Source: Furfurilactobacillus siliginis (lineage in GTDB: Bacteria; Bacillota; Bacilli; Lactobacillales; Lactobacillaceae). From it: a stretch of 61,328 nt of DNA. The translations under genes were made by a program, and so were the position numbers. Numbering within the stretch: position 1 is the stretch's first letter; the number at the start of each line of letters is the position of its first letter. The notes under the pieces are model-generated. The model was not told the DNA's origin. It saw nothing but the letters and a program-made list of their open reading frames with translations, and searched no databases. The stretch is taken from assembly GCF_001437435.1 (NCBI RefSeq), contig NZ_JQCB01000002.1, positions 47,095-108,422 on the forward strand. Direction: 5' to 3'. Below are positions 9,511-19,327 of this stretch, in pieces.

Positions 9511-10020
9511 ATGAAAATTGAAATTCCATTGAGTAATGGCTATCTTGGTGATCGTTATAGCAAATACGCAGCGGCAACAGAAATGTATGATGGTCGGCCG
9601 GCTATTTCGTTTCCAATGACGTTTAGTGACTTACCCAAGATGGCCAAAACGGTCGCATGGGTTTTATTCGACGATGATGCCATCCCTGTGACTGGTTTTT
9701 CTTGGATTCATTGGTTAGGCGCTAATCTATCAGTGGACGATGCTAATTTGGCTGAAGATGCCAGTCGGCATGCTGACGGCCGCTTCATTCAAGGTAAAAA
9801 TAGTACTGCGGGCCGGTTGATTCACAATACTGATCCACTAACTAATCAGCATTATAATGGGCCGACACCGCCTGATAAAGATCATGAATATACATTAATG
9901 GCCTATGCTTTAGATACCACGTTAGATTTAGAGAACGGTTATTGGCTAAATGAATTTCATCGTGCAATCGAAGGACACGTGGTTGATCAAATCACGACCA
10001 CGTTTATCAGCCGCGCATAA
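9511..10020 (+). CDS. YbhB/YbcL-family PEBP-like protein
   Basis: The 169-residue protein resembles the bacterial branch of phosphatidylethanolamine-binding/Raf kinase inhibitor-like proteins. Characteristic segments are WVLFDDDAIPVTGFSWIHW (about 48-66) and NGPTPPDKDHEYTLMAYALD split as GPTPPDKDH and YTLMAYALD. No signal peptide is present, so it is cytosolic. The cellular role of this family in lactobacilli is not established. It is probably co-transcribed with the preceding HAD gene and ends just before a strong bidirectional terminator. Confidence 0.8.
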   Translation: MKIEIPLSNGYLGDRYSKYAAATEMYDGRPAISFPMTFSDLPKMAKTVAWVLFDDDAIPVTGFSWIHWLGANLSVDDANLAEDASRHADGRFIQGKNSTAGRLIHNTDPLTNQHYNGPTPPDKDHEYTLMAYALDTTLDLENGYWLNEFHRAIEGHVVDQITTTFISRA

Positions 10021-10030
10021 TGAAGACACA

Positions 10031-10084
10031 CTAAAAGGCACTACCGCAAACATCGTTGCAGATGTTTGCGGTAGTGCCTTTTAG
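10031..10084. terminator. Bidirectional terminator
   Basis: A perfect 24-bp stem (10031-10054 with 10061-10084) closes a 6-base loop, with A and T runs at the base. It separates the rightward PEBP-like gene from the leftward pgmB. Confidence 0.9.
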
Positions 10085-10096
10085 ATGTGCGCGTAT

Positions 10097-10771
10097 TTAC
10101 TTATCCATTTGAGCCTTGATGTTTGCTAAGGTTAATTCGTTTGTATCGCCAAATAAAACGTCGGCTTCAGCTAATTCGGAGCGTGTACCAATCCCAATGG
10201 ATGTTTCACCGGCACCGTTGATGCTGGCAACGCCGGCGGCAGCATCTTCGACCCCGGCACAGTTAGCAGGATCTAATCCGAGAATTTCTGCACCACGGGT
10301 GTAGATTTCAGGATCTGGCTTACCTTCCTTAAGGGTGGCAGGGTCGACAACTTTCGTGAAGTAACTGGCTAATTGCAAATGTTCTAAGATAGTTGGGGCA
10401 TTTTTAGAAGCAGAGGCTAAAGAAATTTGGTAGCCATTAGCCAATAGGTCATCTAAGAATTCTTTAATACCAGGGAAAACATCAGCAGGGGTGAGCTGTT
10501 TGATCAAAGACAAATAGTTGTCATTTTTCTTAGTTGCATAAGCGACTTTTTGTTCATCGGTGTAGTCGTTTTCCTTGCCACCGGCTTTAAGAATCATTTC
10601 CAGTGAGTCCATCCGTGAAACACCTTTGAGGCCATTGGCGAGTTCTTCGGTCCAAGTCACACCTAATTCGTCGGCTAATTGGTGCCAAGCCTGACCGTGG
10701 TATTGTGCAGTTCCAGCAATAACACCATCTAAATCAAAGATAAATCCTTTTAAATCAGCAAATTTTGTCAT
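10097..10771 (-). CDS. pgmB: Beta-phosphoglucomutase
   Basis: Converts beta-glucose 1-phosphate to glucose 6-phosphate, linking disaccharide phosphorolysis to glycolysis. The 224-residue HAD-family protein has the nucleophile motif FDLDGVIAGT (about 12-21), a four-helix cap, GVSRMDSLE near 50, SLASASKNA near 117 and the acidic VEDAAAG near 173. It lies 24 bases downstream of the GH65 phosphorylase gene with a GGAGGGT site between, so the two form one leftward operon. This pairing is the classical maltose/trehalose phosphorolysis arrangement. Confidence 0.93.
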   Translation of the reverse strand: MTKFADLKGFIFDLDGVIAGTAQYHGQAWHQLADELGVTWTEELANGLKGVSRMDSLEMILKAGGKENDYTDEQKVAYATKKNDNYLSLIKQLTPADVFPGIKEFLDDLLANGYQISLASASKNAPTILEHLQLASYFTKVVDPATLKEGKPDPEIYTRGAEILGLDPANCAGVEDAAAGVASINGAGETSIGIGTRSELAEADVLFGDTNELTLANIKAQMDK

Positions 10772-10795
10772 GTTAGTAACCCTCCAAAGGTTTAA

Positions 10796-13513
10796 TTAGT
10801 CTGTCGTAACAGTGAGTGGCTTGTCAGGTGTAACTGTGTATGATTGATCCTGAATCTGGAGCGTCGCAGCCTGGTCAACGGTCACCGTGATATTAGTGTG
10901 TGCGATGGCAAAACCGTAAGTGACACCCTTGAACGTTTCGTGGAAAGCTAACCGTTGCCAACTTTCTGGTAGGTGTGGTTTGACCACTAATTGATCTTCA
11001 AACTCAGAGACACCACCATAGTTACGAATTTCCAGCATCAAAACTGCGCCCATAACGCCAAGGTGAATCCCTTCAGCAGTGGTTCCACCTTGAATGTCAT
11101 AGTAGTCTGATCGTAATGCGGTATTGAAGAAGGCAAATGATTGGTCCATGTTGCCGTCGATCAAACTCAGTTCAGAGTAGGCAATGCGTGACAGTGTTGA
11201 ACCATGCGTGGTGCGGGCGAGGTAATACTCGATGTTCTTAGTCAAATATTCGCCGGGCATCTTATAACCAAGTGTACTTAACACGTTGTTAATGGTGTTA
11301 AAGCTGAGGTTATAGTAGGCCATCAGTGCATCGGCTTGCTTGGCGACCTGATAGGAATCAGGGGATTTACCCTCAGCCTTTAGTAATCGATCAATTCGGG
11401 AAATGTTGCCGTACTTTTTCCGGTATTTGTCGAAGTCCAGCGATGGCAGTTTGAAGTAACCTTCGAACTGACCGATGACACCATCTTTGTTAATGTCCAG
11501 GGTTAAGTGACTGGCAATGTCATCAAAGCGGGTGAAGTCCTTATCGGTCAAACCAACCTGCTTGCTGACCGTTTGCCAAGTCTTGGCTGAGACGTTGGTT
11601 TTCATTTTATGCAGGACGGTAAACAGCCAGCTAACCATGATGTTCGTGTAAGCGTTGTTCGTTAGGCCTGGCTCATCACTGTTGGGATAATCTTCATGAA
11701 ATTCATCTGGACCCATAACGTTACGAATATCATAACGACCAGTCGACGTGTTTTTAACGGCTTTACTGGACCAGAAATGTGCAATTTCAAGCAACATTTC
11801 TAAACCATACTGACTGAGAAATTCGGTGTCATTGGTTGTGTGTACGTACAGCCAAACATTATAGGCGATAGCTAGTGAAACATGGCGTTGCAGACGACTG
11901 TTATCCGGATCGAATTTACCGCTGTCAGGATTCAAATGAAGCAGCTGTGACTGTTCATCCCCGGTCTGTGCAGACTGCCACGGATACATGGCACCTTGAT
12001 AACCCTCGGCTTGTGCATTGTCCTTAGCAGCGTTGAGTCGCCGGTAACGATACAACAGCAATTGTTTGGTCAGGTCAGGAGTGTGTAGCGTATAGAATGG
12101 GAGAATAAATAGTTCATCCCAGAATACGTGACCACGGTATGCTTCACCATGTAACCCACGGGCGCCAACAGAGGCATCTAAATGTGGGTTGCTGATAGGG
12201 GATGCAGAGACGAACATGTGGAAAATATTTACCCGGGTCAGCTTTTGTGCAGTGAGATCACCATCGATTTCAATGTCACTGTCGGACCACACATGCGTCC
12301 AGAAGGCGGCGTTGTGTGACACGATGTCGTTAAAGCCGGCATCTTCTAATTCGTTGGCGACAGCATCATTTAAATCGGTTTTTGTCTCCAACGAAGTGTT
12401 GATGGCGATGGCCTTTTCAATCACATAGGTGGTGCCAGTTTGCACCTTGAAGGAGAAGTTTTGCTCCAACACATCATCATCAACTTGTTCTTCAATGGTT
12501 GTTGTACTGGTCAACTCCTGACTGGTGAGATGCGTACCGATGGCGAAATCAACCTTGGATGTTTTCGTTTGCCCACCCAGTATGGCATCACGACCATTAA
12601 CCGTCGTCTCAGTGACATCGAAGTGACGACTAGCGAAGTTTTTATAACGCTCAACGTTCTCATTGGTAACGCTTCCATCGATTCTTGAGAAGATGGTCAC
12701 AGTACCTTCGAAGTTGAGGGGTGTCAGTTCATAATGAATGGCAAAACGATGCCATTCGTTCATGTCAGCGACCCGTTGTGCGCATAACTTGAGTCGATGG
12801 CCAGTTGGTAATGAAACCAACATGGTCGTGGTGAGGACACCAGTGTGTAAATCAAGTGAGCGATAAATATCATCAATGTTTTCTTGCTTAATGGTAAATG
12901 GTTCTTGGTGGTCAATACTAAATGATAGGTACTGCGCGTTTGGCAAATTGACCAAATCTTCGTTGACGACATCACGGCCATTGACCGGAGTGGTTAGCTG
13001 ATTGAATAAACCGGCAACGTATAGTCCTGGATAATTATTTGCGTCTGCGTTGGCAGCTAAGTAAGCACCACGTAAGCCGTAGAAGCCATTACCAATCGTC
13101 AGCATCGCTTCTTGACCATAGTTACGTTTCGAAGCGTATTCACCGTAGTAGTCTAAATGCCACTGATTATATTGACGCTTGTTTTCGATGGCCGTTTGTA
13201 AACCGGTACGATCGGCAGTTTCTTGACTGACGACCGGCAGGTTTAACATATTTGATAAAGCTAGGCCGATGTCGATGCGTTGATGATTGACACCGATAAT
13301 GGTGTCGGAGAAATCATACTCCAATGGATTTTCAATAATTGCCGCATCAAAATCGATCCCTGCGAGCTTTTCACGAATCTTTTCAAGACTTTCACCAATT
13401 GGGATGTCCGGATCGCAAACGATGGTGATCGTTTTGCGGGCATTAGTGGCGGAATTCGATATGTAGGACAGTTCAAAGGCGTCATCTAAGACGCGAACAG
13501 AGAACGTACGCAT
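10796..13513 (-). CDS. GH65 disaccharide phosphorylase with extended N-terminus
   Basis: GH65 enzymes phosphorolyse alpha-glucosides such as maltose, trehalose, kojibiose or nigerose to beta-glucose 1-phosphate. The catalytic acid lies in GPDEFHE near residue 600. Phosphate-site segments HGSTLS (about 770) and GTTAEGIHLG (about 811) point to a phosphorylase rather than a hydrolase. The product is 905 residues, against about 750 for maltose phosphorylase. The usual N-terminal motif GNGFYGLRG lies at 141-149, about 110 residues later than normal. A GGGGG site precedes the ATG. The neighbouring pgmB supports beta-glucose 1-phosphate as product. The substrate is undetermined; maltose is only the default guess. 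Confidence 0.85.
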   Translation of the reverse strand: MRTFSVRVLDDAFELSYISNSATNARKTITIVCDPDIPIGESLEKIREKLAGIDFDAAIIENPLEYDFSDTIIGVNHQRIDIGLALSNMLNLPVVSQETADRTGLQTAIENKRQYNQWHLDYYGEYASKRNYGQEAMLTIGNGFYGLRGAYLAANADANNYPGLYVAGLFNQLTTPVNGRDVVNEDLVNLPNAQYLSFSIDHQEPFTIKQENIDDIYRSLDLHTGVLTTTMLVSLPTGHRLKLCAQRVADMNEWHRFAIHYELTPLNFEGTVTIFSRIDGSVTNENVERYKNFASRHFDVTETTVNGRDAILGGQTKTSKVDFAIGTHLTSQELTSTTTIEEQVDDDVLEQNFSFKVQTGTTYVIEKAIAINTSLETKTDLNDAVANELEDAGFNDIVSHNAAFWTHVWSDSDIEIDGDLTAQKLTRVNIFHMFVSASPISNPHLDASVGARGLHGEAYRGHVFWDELFILPFYTLHTPDLTKQLLLYRYRRLNAAKDNAQAEGYQGAMYPWQSAQTGDEQSQLLHLNPDSGKFDPDNSRLQRHVSLAIAYNVWLYVHTTNDTEFLSQYGLEMLLEIAHFWSSKAVKNTSTGRYDIRNVMGPDEFHEDYPNSDEPGLTNNAYTNIMVSWLFTVLHKMKTNVSAKTWQTVSKQVGLTDKDFTRFDDIASHLTLDINKDGVIGQFEGYFKLPSLDFDKYRKKYGNISRIDRLLKAEGKSPDSYQVAKQADALMAYYNLSFNTINNVLSTLGYKMPGEYLTKNIEYYLARTTHGSTLSRIAYSELSLIDGNMDQSFAFFNTALRSDYYDIQGGTTAEGIHLGVMGAVLMLEIRNYGGVSEFEDQLVVKPHLPESWQRLAFHETFKGVTYGFAIAHTNITVTVDQAATLQIQDQSYTVTPDKPLTVTTD

Positions 13514-13538
13514 AGTGTCTTACCCCCTAAAAGTTGCA

Positions 13539-13551
13539 GTATTTGAAATAC
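13539..13551. promoter_or_regulatory. 13-bp palindrome upstream of the GH65 gene
   Basis: GTATTTGAAATAC is a perfect palindrome about its central G, 26 bases upstream of the GH65 start. It could be a regulator-binding site; no factor is assigned. Confidence 0.3.
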
Positions 13552-13691
13552 CTACTGTTATCGTAATTTTATTTCGCAAAGTTCTCAACCTTAATGCCTC
13601 ATTATCATAAATATTTTGTTAAACAGTGATAATCAACGACTGAAAAACCGTAAGCGACCCCAGCGTTTGCACAACAAACTGCGGTAATGTC

Positions 13692-13700
13692 TGGTACAAT
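13692..13700 (+). promoter_or_regulatory. Extended -10 candidate for priA operon
   Basis: TGGTACAAT (TGn plus TACAAT) lies about 80 bases before priA in the 266-base gap between divergent GH65 and priA. A TTGCAC at 13667 is too far away (22 bases) to be a standard -35. Confidence 0.4.
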
Positions 13701-13779
13701 TGTGAAGATGATTAACAGGGGAAATGCACTTATATTAATGTAGTTTGTTACGAAAAAAATGTGGAAAGGAAACGTAGAC

Positions 13780-16203
13780 ATGGCAAAAATTGCGCAAGTG
13801 ATTGTGGATGTACCCACAATGCAAACCAACCGACCGTACAGTTATCTTGTGCCGTCTGAACTTGCAGACGCCGTGCACCCAGGGATGCGCGTTTCCGTAC
13901 CCTTTGGTAAAGGCGGTCGTGAAGTTGGCGGCATGGTGATTGGCGTCGATGAACAGGCGCAGACGCTCCCGACGTTCTCGGGTAAGCTAAAGCCGTTGAC
14001 CGCGCTATTGGATTTGGCCTCGGTGTTGAATCCTGAGCTGCTTGAGTTAAGTGACTGGTTAGCAACGCACACGTTTGCCTTTCGGATTTCAACGATTCAG
14101 ACGATGTTGCCAGCTGCTTTAAAAACGAAAAGTCACAAATTACTGGTGGCGGATCAGTCAATTGCAGACGCACACTTGGCCGGGCTGTTTACCAATGGAC
14201 AACTAGATTTCACAGCCGCAAAGCTTGCGCCAAATGAAGTCGATCAATTAGCTAAATTACAGCAAAGCGGTATTGTTCACGCGGATTATGCGGTAGAGAA
14301 CCGTGCTAAAGTCAAAACGGTTACCTGGGTGCAAAGTCAGCTAACGACGGATCAAATTGTTGATGTGCGGCCAACTATCCGGGCGAATGCAACAAAGCAG
14401 CAGCAATTGCTCGATGTGTTAACAACCTGTCAAACGCCGCAACCATTAGCAAAGTTAACGGAAAACAGTGCGCTAGCCCGTGCGGATTTCTCTGCGGCGG
14501 CCAAACGCGGCTGGGTAACGTTAACGGAACGTGAATCTTATCGTGATCCATATGCGCAAAAGGATATTGCAGCGACGCGTGCGATGACATTACATGCGGA
14601 CCAAGCAGCGGCAGTAGCTGCCATCACAGGTGCGATTGAATCTGCAACGCCGCAACCCTTTTTACTTGAAGGGGTCACGGGTTCAGGCAAGACCGAAGTG
14701 TATTTACAAAGCATTGCGGCCGCGTTAGCGCAAGGAAAGACCGCACTAATGTTAGTCCCCGAAATCGCGTTGACGCCGCAGATGGTCAACCGTGTTCGGG
14801 GCCGTTTTGGCAAGCAAGTGGCCGTTTTGCACAGTGGGTTGAGCGCCGGCGAAAAGTATGATGAATGGCGGCGAATTGAACGTCATGAAGCTGCTGTGGT
14901 GGTTGGCGCACGGTCGGCTGCCTTTGCACCTCTGGACAATATTGGTCTCATCGTCATGGACGAGGAACATGAAACAAGTTATAAACAAGATGATAATCCG
15001 CGTTATCATGCGCGTGACGTGCTGTTATGGCGGGCGAAGTATCATCACGCACCAGTCGTATTGGGATCGGCCACGCCATCACTTGAAAGTCGTGCGCGGG
15101 CTGAACGTGGCGTTTATCAGTCATTGCTGTTACCAGAACGTATTAATCAGCAACCATTGCCACCGGTGACGGTGATTGACATGCGTGAACAATTAAAGGC
15201 ACACACGGAAAGTAACTTTTCGACGGCGCTTCTAGATGCTTTAAAGTTACGTCTGGAACGTGGCGAACAAAGTGTCTTGATGCTGAACCGACGTGGATTT
15301 TCTTCCTTTGTGATGTGTCGTGATTGTGGTTTTGTATTGAAATGCCCCAATTGTGATGTTTCGCTAGTACTGCACATGGATACGCACACCATGAAATGTC
15401 ATTATTGTGGTCATGAAGAAACAATCCCAAAGATCTGTCCAAATTGTCATAGCCGTCGCATTAGCTATTACGGGTCTGGTACCGAAAAAGTCGCCGCTGA
15501 ATTAACGACGTTGCTGCCTGATGTTCGTATTATCCGGATGGATGCTGACACAACGCGGCGCAAAGGTGCGTATGAAAAGTTACTGACAGATTTTGGTGAA
15601 CACAAGGCTGATATTTTGTTAGGCACTCAGATGATCGCCAAGGGTCTTGATTATCCAGATGTCACATTGGTTGGTGTACTAAATGCTGATACAGCGCTTG
15701 GACTTCCTGATTTTCGGGCGAGTGAGCGAACGTTTCAACTATTAACGCAGGTCAGTGGCCGTGCTGGTCGCGCAGACAAACCGGGTGAAGTGTTTATTCA
15801 AACGTTCAATCCGGACCATTACGCGATCCAACTGGCACAAAAGCAGGATTATGAACGTTTCTTTCGAGTTGAAATGAAGATGCGCCATTTGGGAAATTAT
15901 CCGCCGTATTATTACACAGCGTTGATTACTGCTAGTGCGCAGGATGAAAACGTGGCTGCACGACGGATGTTTGAACTGGCTGAGCAATTAAAAGCACAGT
16001 TATCTGATACGACGGTCATTTTGGGACCAACGCCGCGGTCGATTGCACGAATCAATAATCGTTACTACTATCAGATTGTCCTGAAGTATAAGCAGGAGCC
16101 ACATCTGCAAACCGTTTTGGCAAAAGTATTAGACGATGCGCAAAAAGAACAGCGACAAGGGCTGCAAGTTGCTATTGATATGGAACCACAAAGCTTTATT
16201 TAA
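13780..16203 (+). CDS. priA: Primosomal replication restart helicase PriA
   Basis: 3'-5' superfamily 2 helicase that reloads the replisome at stalled forks. The 807-residue protein has an N-terminal 3'BD/winged-helix region (about 1-260), Walker A GVTGSGKTEVYLQ near 298, the DEEH box near 390, and a Zn-binding insert with four CxxC pairs (CRDCGF, CPNC, CHYCG, CPNCHS; about 515-570). GTQMIAKGLDYPDV and SGRAGR follow. The ATG at 13780 fits homologue starts and has GAAAGGAA 8 bases upstream. fmt follows closely, as in most Firmicutes. Confidence 0.97.
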   Translation: MAKIAQVIVDVPTMQTNRPYSYLVPSELADAVHPGMRVSVPFGKGGREVGGMVIGVDEQAQTLPTFSGKLKPLTALLDLASVLNPELLELSDWLATHTFAFRISTIQTMLPAALKTKSHKLLVADQSIADAHLAGLFTNGQLDFTAAKLAPNEVDQLAKLQQSGIVHADYAVENRAKVKTVTWVQSQLTTDQIVDVRPTIRANATKQQQLLDVLTTCQTPQPLAKLTENSALARADFSAAAKRGWVTLTERESYRDPYAQKDIAATRAMTLHADQAAAVAAITGAIESATPQPFLLEGVTGSGKTEVYLQSIAAALAQGKTALMLVPEIALTPQMVNRVRGRFGKQVAVLHSGLSAGEKYDEWRRIERHEAAVVVGARSAAFAPLDNIGLIVMDEEHETSYKQDDNPRYHARDVLLWRAKYHHAPVVLGSATPSLESRARAERGVYQSLLLPERINQQPLPPVTVIDMREQLKAHTESNFSTALLDALKLRLERGEQSVLMLNRRGFSSFVMCRDCGFVLKCPNCDVSLVLHMDTHTMKCHYCGHEETIPKICPNCHSRRISYYGSGTEKVAAELTTLLPDVRIIRMDADTTRRKGAYEKLLTDFGEHKADILLGTQMIAKGLDYPDVTLVGVLNADTALGLPDFRASERTFQLLTQVSGRAGRADKPGEVFIQTFNPDHYAIQLAQKQDYERFFRVEMKMRHLGNYPPYYYTALITASAQDENVAARRMFELAEQLKAQLSDTTVILGPTPRSIARINNRYYYQIVLKYKQEPHLQTVLAKVLDDAQKEQRQGLQVAIDMEPQSFI

Positions 16204-16217
16204 TGAGGTGAAGGAAT

Positions 16218-17180
16218 TTGACAAGAATTGTATTTATGGGTACCCCGCAGTTTTCAACGTCTATTTTAGAAGCATTGATTAGTCAGTACGATGTCGTGGC
16301 TGTGATGACGCAACCAGATCGTCCAGTTGGGCGCAAGCACGTATTGACACCATCGCCAGTCAAGGCAGTTGCTTTGGCGCACGATATTGAAGTATTACAA
16401 CCAGAAAAAGTTAGTAAATCACCTGAAATGCAACGAGTAATTGATTTGGCACCGGATTTTATTGTTACGGCCGCCTTTGGTCAATTCTTGCCAACGAAGT
16501 TACTGAAAGCAGCGACTAAGGGTGCCATCAATGTGCACGCATCGCTGCTGCCGCTTTATCGTGGTGGTGCGCCAGTGCATTACGCCATCATGAACGGGGA
16601 TGCTAAAACTGGTGTGTCCATTATGTACATGATTCGAAAGATGGATGCTGGTAACGTCATTGCCCAAGTTGAATTGCCAATTACTGGCACCGACGATGTT
16701 GGGTCGATGTTTGACAAATTGAGTGTGGCTGGGCGTGACCTTTTGATGGAGACTTTGCCAACACTGATTAACGAGACTGTTCCTGGAACGGTACAAAATG
16801 AAGCGGCCGTTACCTTTTCACCAAATATCAGTCGTGAACAAGAAGAAGTGGACTTTAACCACACCGCCAGTGAAATTGATTGGCAAGTGCGTGGTTTGCG
16901 TCCATTTCCAACAGCGTACATTGTGTTGGATGGTGTGCGGACGAAGCTATGGGATGTCACGGTATTAGCTGACCAGCAAACAGATCTTCAACCTGGACAA
17001 GTTGTCGCACGGACGAAACATGCGCTGGATTTAGCTGCTGGACAAGGTACCGTGATTCGCATTAACCGGTTGCAACCGGCTGGGCATCCGCAAATGACGA
17101 TTACTGACTTTTTAAATGGCGCCAGTGACCACTTTACGACCGGTGAAGCGGTGGTGACCCTGAAATTTGGAGCATATTAA
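16218..17180 (+). CDS. fmt: Methionyl-tRNA formyltransferase
   Basis: Transfers a formyl group from 10-formyl-THF to Met-tRNAfMet for translation initiation. The 320-residue product has the N-terminal formyltransferase domain with NVHASLLPLYRGGAPVHYAI near residues 108-127, which carries the catalytic Asn and His. A C-terminal beta-barrel starts around 210. The start is TTG at 16218, supported by the GGTGAAGGA site 6 bases upstream and by the canonical TRIVFMGTPQF N-terminus. It lies between priA and rsmB and is probably co-transcribed with both. Confidence 0.96.
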   Translation: MTRIVFMGTPQFSTSILEALISQYDVVAVMTQPDRPVGRKHVLTPSPVKAVALAHDIEVLQPEKVSKSPEMQRVIDLAPDFIVTAAFGQFLPTKLLKAATKGAINVHASLLPLYRGGAPVHYAIMNGDAKTGVSIMYMIRKMDAGNVIAQVELPITGTDDVGSMFDKLSVAGRDLLMETLPTLINETVPGTVQNEAAVTFSPNISREQEEVDFNHTASEIDWQVRGLRPFPTAYIVLDGVRTKLWDVTVLADQQTDLQPGQVVARTKHALDLAAGQGTVIRINRLQPAGHPQMTITDFLNGASDHFTTGEAVVTLKFGAY

Positions 17181-17181
17181 G

Positions 17182-18561
17182 ATGACGGAAACGAAACCAA
17201 CTGAGAAGACACCAATTACGAATCCACGGTTACTGGCGCTAGACGTCCTAACGACCGTGAGTGAAGGTGGGTATTCAAATTTAGCATTGAATGGTGCTAT
17301 TAATGATTCGGCGCTGAGTCAACGCGACGCTGCTTTATGTACGGAGATTGTTTATGGTGTGTTGCAACATCAGCTTTTACTTGATTTTTGGTTACGACCG
17401 CATTTAAAACGACCAGACCGGGTAAAGCCATGGGTTAAAACGTTGCTTCAAACGGCTGTCTATCAAATGGAATTTTTGGATAAGGTACCAACGCGTGCCA
17501 TCTTTGATGAAACCATTAACATTGCCAAGGAACGAGGACACGAAGGGATTCGTCGCTTTGTGACCGCTATTTTACATACGTTGCAACGTGAAGGTGTCGC
17601 AGACGTTGCGACGGTAAAGGATCCGTTGACTCGCCAAAGTATTAAATATAGTGTGCCAATGCCTTGGATTCAACGTTTGCGTAAAGAAGTGGGCGACGAC
17701 AAGACCCACACGATCTTAGAAAGTATCAATCGACCGGCAGCACAATCTGTACGTGTTAACCCAGCAGCGGGCGAACGCGACACGATTTTAGCGCAGTTAG
17801 CAGCTGATGGATTGAAATGGTCTGATAGTGAGGTTGCCGGTGACGGGTTGCGGATCACCGCTGGCCATCCTGCTAGCTCGTCTGCATTTAAGCAAGGATT
17901 GATTACGATTCAAGATGAAAGTGCAATGCTACCGGTTGAAGCACTACAGGTGAGTGGCGGCATGCAGGTGCTTGATGCTTGTGCGGCACCTGGTGGGAAA
18001 ACGACGCAGTTAGCAGCACAATTGGATGCTGATGCAGGAGGCTTAGTCACTGCGCTGGATTTGCATGAACACAAAATCGGCTTGATTAACATGAATGCCA
18101 AGCGTCTTCATGTAGCTAATCGCATTGCTGCCGAGCAAATGGACGCGCGCAAAGTGGACACGCATTTTGCCGCCGAATCATTCGACCGTGTTTTAGTTGA
18201 TGCCCCTTGTTCTGGGCTAGGTTTACTGCGAAGAAAGCCGGAAATTCGTTATGCAAAAACGTTGGCAGACAGCGCGCAACTGCAAGAAATTCAGCTTTCA
18301 ATCTTGGCGTCGGTCGCACCGACCGTTAAGAAAAACGGTATACTTGTTTACAGTACCTGCACCATTTTGAATCAGGAAAATGCCGATGTGGCAACAGCCT
18401 TCATTGAACAGCATCCTGATTTTGAAGCAATCAAAGTGCAGACGACGCGTAATTTAAAACCAGAACGGACAACACCGTGGTTGACGATTTATCCTGATGA
18501 TTATGACTCTGATGGTTTCTTCATCAGTGCCTTTCGACGGAAAGAGACGACCATGAATTAG
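17182..18561 (+). CDS. rsmB: 16S rRNA (cytosine-967-C5)-methyltransferase RsmB
   Basis: SAM-dependent m5C methyltransferase of 16S rRNA. The 459-residue protein has an N-terminal NusB-like helical domain (about 15-150) and a C-terminal RFM catalytic domain. The SAM motif is DACAAPGGKTTQLA near 260, with catalytic cysteines in DAPCSGLGLLRRKPE near 337 and YSTCTI near 390. The ATG at 17182 has GGAG 9 bases upstream; an earlier in-frame TTG overlaps fmt and is less likely. The order fmt-rsmB-stp-pknB is conserved across Firmicutes. Confidence 0.96.
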   Translation: MTETKPTEKTPITNPRLLALDVLTTVSEGGYSNLALNGAINDSALSQRDAALCTEIVYGVLQHQLLLDFWLRPHLKRPDRVKPWVKTLLQTAVYQMEFLDKVPTRAIFDETINIAKERGHEGIRRFVTAILHTLQREGVADVATVKDPLTRQSIKYSVPMPWIQRLRKEVGDDKTHTILESINRPAAQSVRVNPAAGERDTILAQLAADGLKWSDSEVAGDGLRITAGHPASSSAFKQGLITIQDESAMLPVEALQVSGGMQVLDACAAPGGKTTQLAAQLDADAGGLVTALDLHEHKIGLINMNAKRLHVANRIAAEQMDARKVDTHFAAESFDRVLVDAPCSGLGLLRRKPEIRYAKTLADSAQLQEIQLSILASVAPTVKKNGILVYSTCTILNQENADVATAFIEQHPDFEAIKVQTTRNLKPERTTPWLTIYPDDYDSDGFFISAFRRKETTMN

Positions 18562-18580
18562 GTGTGACGGTGATTAAACA

Positions 18581-19327
18581 ATGCAAGTAGCTTATTTATC
18601 GGACGTTGGTAAACAACGTGAGGATAATCAAGATTATGTAGGGACGTTTACGAATCAAGCCGGGCTAAATTTTGCCATTGTGGCTGATGGTATCGGTGGT
18701 CATCAAGGTGGGGACGTTGCGGCAACAATGGCGGTTTCTCATATTGGAACACGTTTTGAAGACACGGCCTTTACCGATCCTGCAACGGCGGCTAAATGGC
18801 TTTCGAGTGAAGCGCAACAAGAAAATGACACGATCATCGAAAAAGCACACCAGTATCGCGATTTAGGCGGTATGGGGACCACTATTGTGGCAGCAATCAC
18901 GTTTGATGAACAATTTTTATTGGCCAATATCGGCGATTCACGTGGCTATGTCTTACGAGCTGACCAATTATCCCAATTGACTGAGGATCATTCGTTGGTC
19001 AATGAGTTAGTGAAAATGGGTGAAATCAGTGCTGCTGATGCGCGCAAACATCCCAAGAAGAACATCATTACGCGTACTTTGGGCATCAATGATGAGGCTG
19101 ATATCGACATCAATTTGTACCATGCGGTCCCAGGTGATTTAGTCATGCTGTGTTCTGATGGTTTGACTAACATGGTGACTGATGCGCAGATTCAAATGGT
19201 GTTAAAAGGCACTGCTGATTTACAGACAAAGTGCCAGCAGTTGATTGATCTTGCCAATGATGGCGGCGGTTTAGACAATATCACAGTGCTCCTCATGGCA
19301 GCAGATCGTGGGGTGACTGCGCCATGA
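18581..19327 (+). CDS. stp: PP2C-family Ser/Thr protein phosphatase
   Basis: Mn/Mg-dependent phosphatase that reverses phosphorylation by the adjacent PASTA kinase. The 248-residue product has the PP2C motifs SDVGKQREDNQD (7-18), VADGIGGHQGGD (about 36-47), GDSRGY near 115 and the final metal-binding DNIT near 231. It has no membrane segment, so it is cytosolic. The stop overlaps the kinase start by 4 bases (ATGA), giving strict coupling of the antagonistic pair. Confidence 0.96.
   Translation: MQVAYLSDVGKQREDNQDYVGTFTNQAGLNFAIVADGIGGHQGGDVAATMAVSHIGTRFEDTAFTDPATAAKWLSSEAQQENDTIIEKAHQYRDLGGMGTTIVAAITFDEQFLLANIGDSRGYVLRADQLSQLTEDHSLVNELVKMGEISAADARKHPKKNIITRTLGINDEADIDINLYHAVPGDLVMLCSDGLTNMVTDAQIQMVLKGTADLQTKCQQLIDLANDGGGLDNITVLLMAADRGVTAP

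Noticed and set aside
13614-13660. Possible cre site upstream of the GH65 gene
   Set aside because: The best match has too many mismatches to the CcpA consensus; not reported as a site.
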